From Streptomyces sp. NBC_00273 (GTDB taxonomy: Bacteria > Actinomycetota > Actinomycetes > Streptomycetales > Streptomycetaceae), in NCBI RefSeq assembly GCF_036178145.1, contig NZ_CP108067.1, positions 3,472,001-3,536,000 of the forward strand: a DNA stretch of 64,000 nucleotides, given 5' to 3'. Numbering within the stretch: the stretch's first letter is position 1; each line of letters begins with the position of its first letter. Below are positions 63,080 through 64,000 of the stretch, piece after piece. The position numbers were made by a program, and so were the translations under genes. The notes below the pieces were generated by a model that saw only the letters and a program-made list of their open reading frames with translations, was not told the origin of the DNA and searched no databases.

Positions 63080-64000
63080 ATGGGCCGTCACCGACTCCCC
63101 GCCGCGCCGCACAGCGGCGGCAAGCGCGGCACCGCCCTGCGCACCGGTCTGCTGGGCATCTCGGTGGCCGTTGCCCTCGGCACCGCGGCCGTCACCACCG
63201 GCATGGTCCCGGTCGGCAGCTCCTTCCCCTATGTGGGTGTCAGCGGTACGGACGCCCCCACCACGGCGGCCAGGGCCAAGGCCCCGTCCACCCCCGACAC
63301 GTCCCTGCAGCAGCAGAACGGCCTCGTGAACCTGTCCGGCCGCGCCTCCGCCGGCACCGGAGCGGGCAGCTCGTCCCCGAAGCCGTCGACCCCGGCCTCC
63401 CCGCCGGCGTCCGCTTCCCCGAGCCCCTCGCCGAGCGGCTCCCCGAGCGCCTCGCCCTCGCCGTCCGCATCGCCGTCCGCATCGGCTTCCGCTTCCGCCT
63501 CGCCGTCGGCCGCGCGGAGCACGGCCCCCGCCCCCTCGGCGACGCCTGCCCCGTCCACCAAGGCCCCGTCCGCCAAGGCCCCGCGCACGAGCCCGGCCGC
63601 GCCCGCGGTGCCCGCCGCGCCGACCGCCCCGGCACCCACCACGAGCCGGGCCCCGGCCCCGGCGCCGTCGAAGTCGGCCACCCCCGAGCCCCGCCCGCCC
63701 CTGGACGGCCACTCCGCGGAGGAGGCCGCCGTCGTCGACCTGGTGAACCAGGAGCGCGCGCTGGCCGGGTGCGGCCCGGTCCGGGCCAATCCGCCGCTCG
63801 CGTCGCTGGCCGGGGCCTTCAGCCTGGACATGGCCACCCGTGGTTTCTTCAGCCACGAGGACCCCGAGGGCAACACCCCCTGGGACCGCGCCACCAAGGC
63901 CGGCATCTCGGGCCTCGGCGGCGAGAACATAGCCCGCGGCCAGGGTGACGCCGAGGCCGTGATGAAGGCCTGGATGAACAGCCCGGACCACAAGGCGAAC
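63080..64000 (+). CDS. CAP-domain (SCP/PR-1-like) secreted or anchored protein, 3' truncated
   Basis: The frame is open to the right edge (307 codons seen). After a basic N-terminus comes a membrane/signal helix (LRTGLLGISVAVALGTAAVT). A low-complexity Ser/Pro/Ala/Lys region (about 75-210, with runs such as SPSPSPSGSPSASPSPSA) follows as a wall-spanning linker. The CAP domain then starts near EEAAVVDLVNQERALAGC, with FFSHEDPEGNTPWDRA, GENIARG and AWMNSPDHKAN; its conserved His and Glu are present. Function of bacterial CAP proteins is poorly known. ATG 63080 has AAGGAAGG about 9 nt upstream. Confidence 0.88.
   Translation, partial: MGRHRLPAAPHSGGKRGTALRTGLLGISVAVALGTAAVTTGMVPVGSSFPYVGVSGTDAPTTAARAKAPSTPDTSLQQQNGLVNLSGRASAGTGAGSSSPKPSTPASPPASASPSPSPSGSPSASPSPSASPSASASASASPSAARSTAPAPSATPAPSTKAPSAKAPRTSPAAPAVPAAPTAPAPTTSRAPAPAPSKSATPEPRPPLDGHSAEEAAVVDLVNQERALAGCGPVRANPPLASLAGAFSLDMATRGFFSHEDPEGNTPWDRATKAGISGLGGENIARGQGDAEAVMKAWMNSPDHKAN

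Noticed and set aside
63400..63500. Repeats in the CAP-protein linker as a possible CRISPR or tandem array
   Set aside because: Units are short, coding and in frame (Ser-Pro, Ser-Ala), without spacers of uniform length.

Overview
This 64 kb window is chromosomal core sequence from a Streptomyces or very close relative. It is strongly GC-rich, uses GTG and TTG starts freely, and carries genes that in this arrangement are characteristic of streptomycetes: sigma factor WhiG, NsdA, four adjacent type I signal peptidases, a glcP-type glucose permease, and a GlnR-type box in front of amtB-glnK-glnD. Most of the right-hand 45 kb is conserved housekeeping sequence; the left 16 kb is more accessory. 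I found no tRNA, rRNA, insertion sequence, prophage or CRISPR array.

Layout. 1-2341: the end of a NarL-type two-component pair, then a secreted serine D,D-peptidase/beta-lactamase-fold protein. 2345-7636: a small membrane protein behind a pair of palindromic operators, then a polyamine block made of a lipoprotein, gamma-aminobutyraldehyde dehydrogenase, an Lrp/AsnC regulator and an omega-aminotransferase. 7823-12508: a two-gene ABC exporter, a LOG-type Rossmann protein, a DMT transporter and a small membrane protein. 12631-15609: a ferredoxin, ferredoxin reductase and cytochrome P450 cassette in which a 20-nt tandem duplication has cut the reductase tail. 15613-19664: thiBPQ thiamine importer under a TPP riboswitch.

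19728-25528 (minus strand): rlmN, cdsA, frr, pyrH, tsf, rpsB. Then an M23 peptidase, a TetR regulator, whiG, dprA, yifB, yraN, a DUF2469 protein, a Nudix hydrolase, the four signal peptidases, rplS, trmD, rimM, a KH protein and rpsP. 38514-41590: an uncharacterised HExxH zincin with a zinc ribbon and what looks like a leaderless ECF-type promoter, an archaeal/eukaryal-type prolyl-tRNA synthetase and a methyltransferase. 41601-55422: ftsH, ffh, glnD, glnK, amtB, nsdA, a Prim-Pol-like protein, ftsY and an NCS1 permease. 55486-64000: an LLM oxidoreductase, glcP, smc with a polyglutamine-bearing hinge insertion, a small coiled-coil protein, acylphosphatase and a truncated CAP-domain protein.

How the parts work together. 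Protein export is over-represented: ffh and ftsY (SRP and its receptor), four signal peptidases and FtsH quality control. Translation is the second theme (rpsB, tsf, frr, rplS, rpsP, trmD, rimM, rlmN, KhpA-like, proS). Nitrogen sensing is the amtB-glnK-glnD operon. Many neighbours share ATGA or TGATG stop-start overlaps, indicating translational coupling.

I did not find a clearly new multi-gene defence or biosynthetic system. The most worthwhile leads are the truncating tandem duplication in the ferredoxin reductase, the polyQ insertion in the Smc hinge, a palindromic repeat inside an ABC ATPase reading frame, the paired TGAAC/GTTCA operators, and the zincin with its candidate SigR-like leaderless promoter. 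All product names rest on reading motifs, with no database search.
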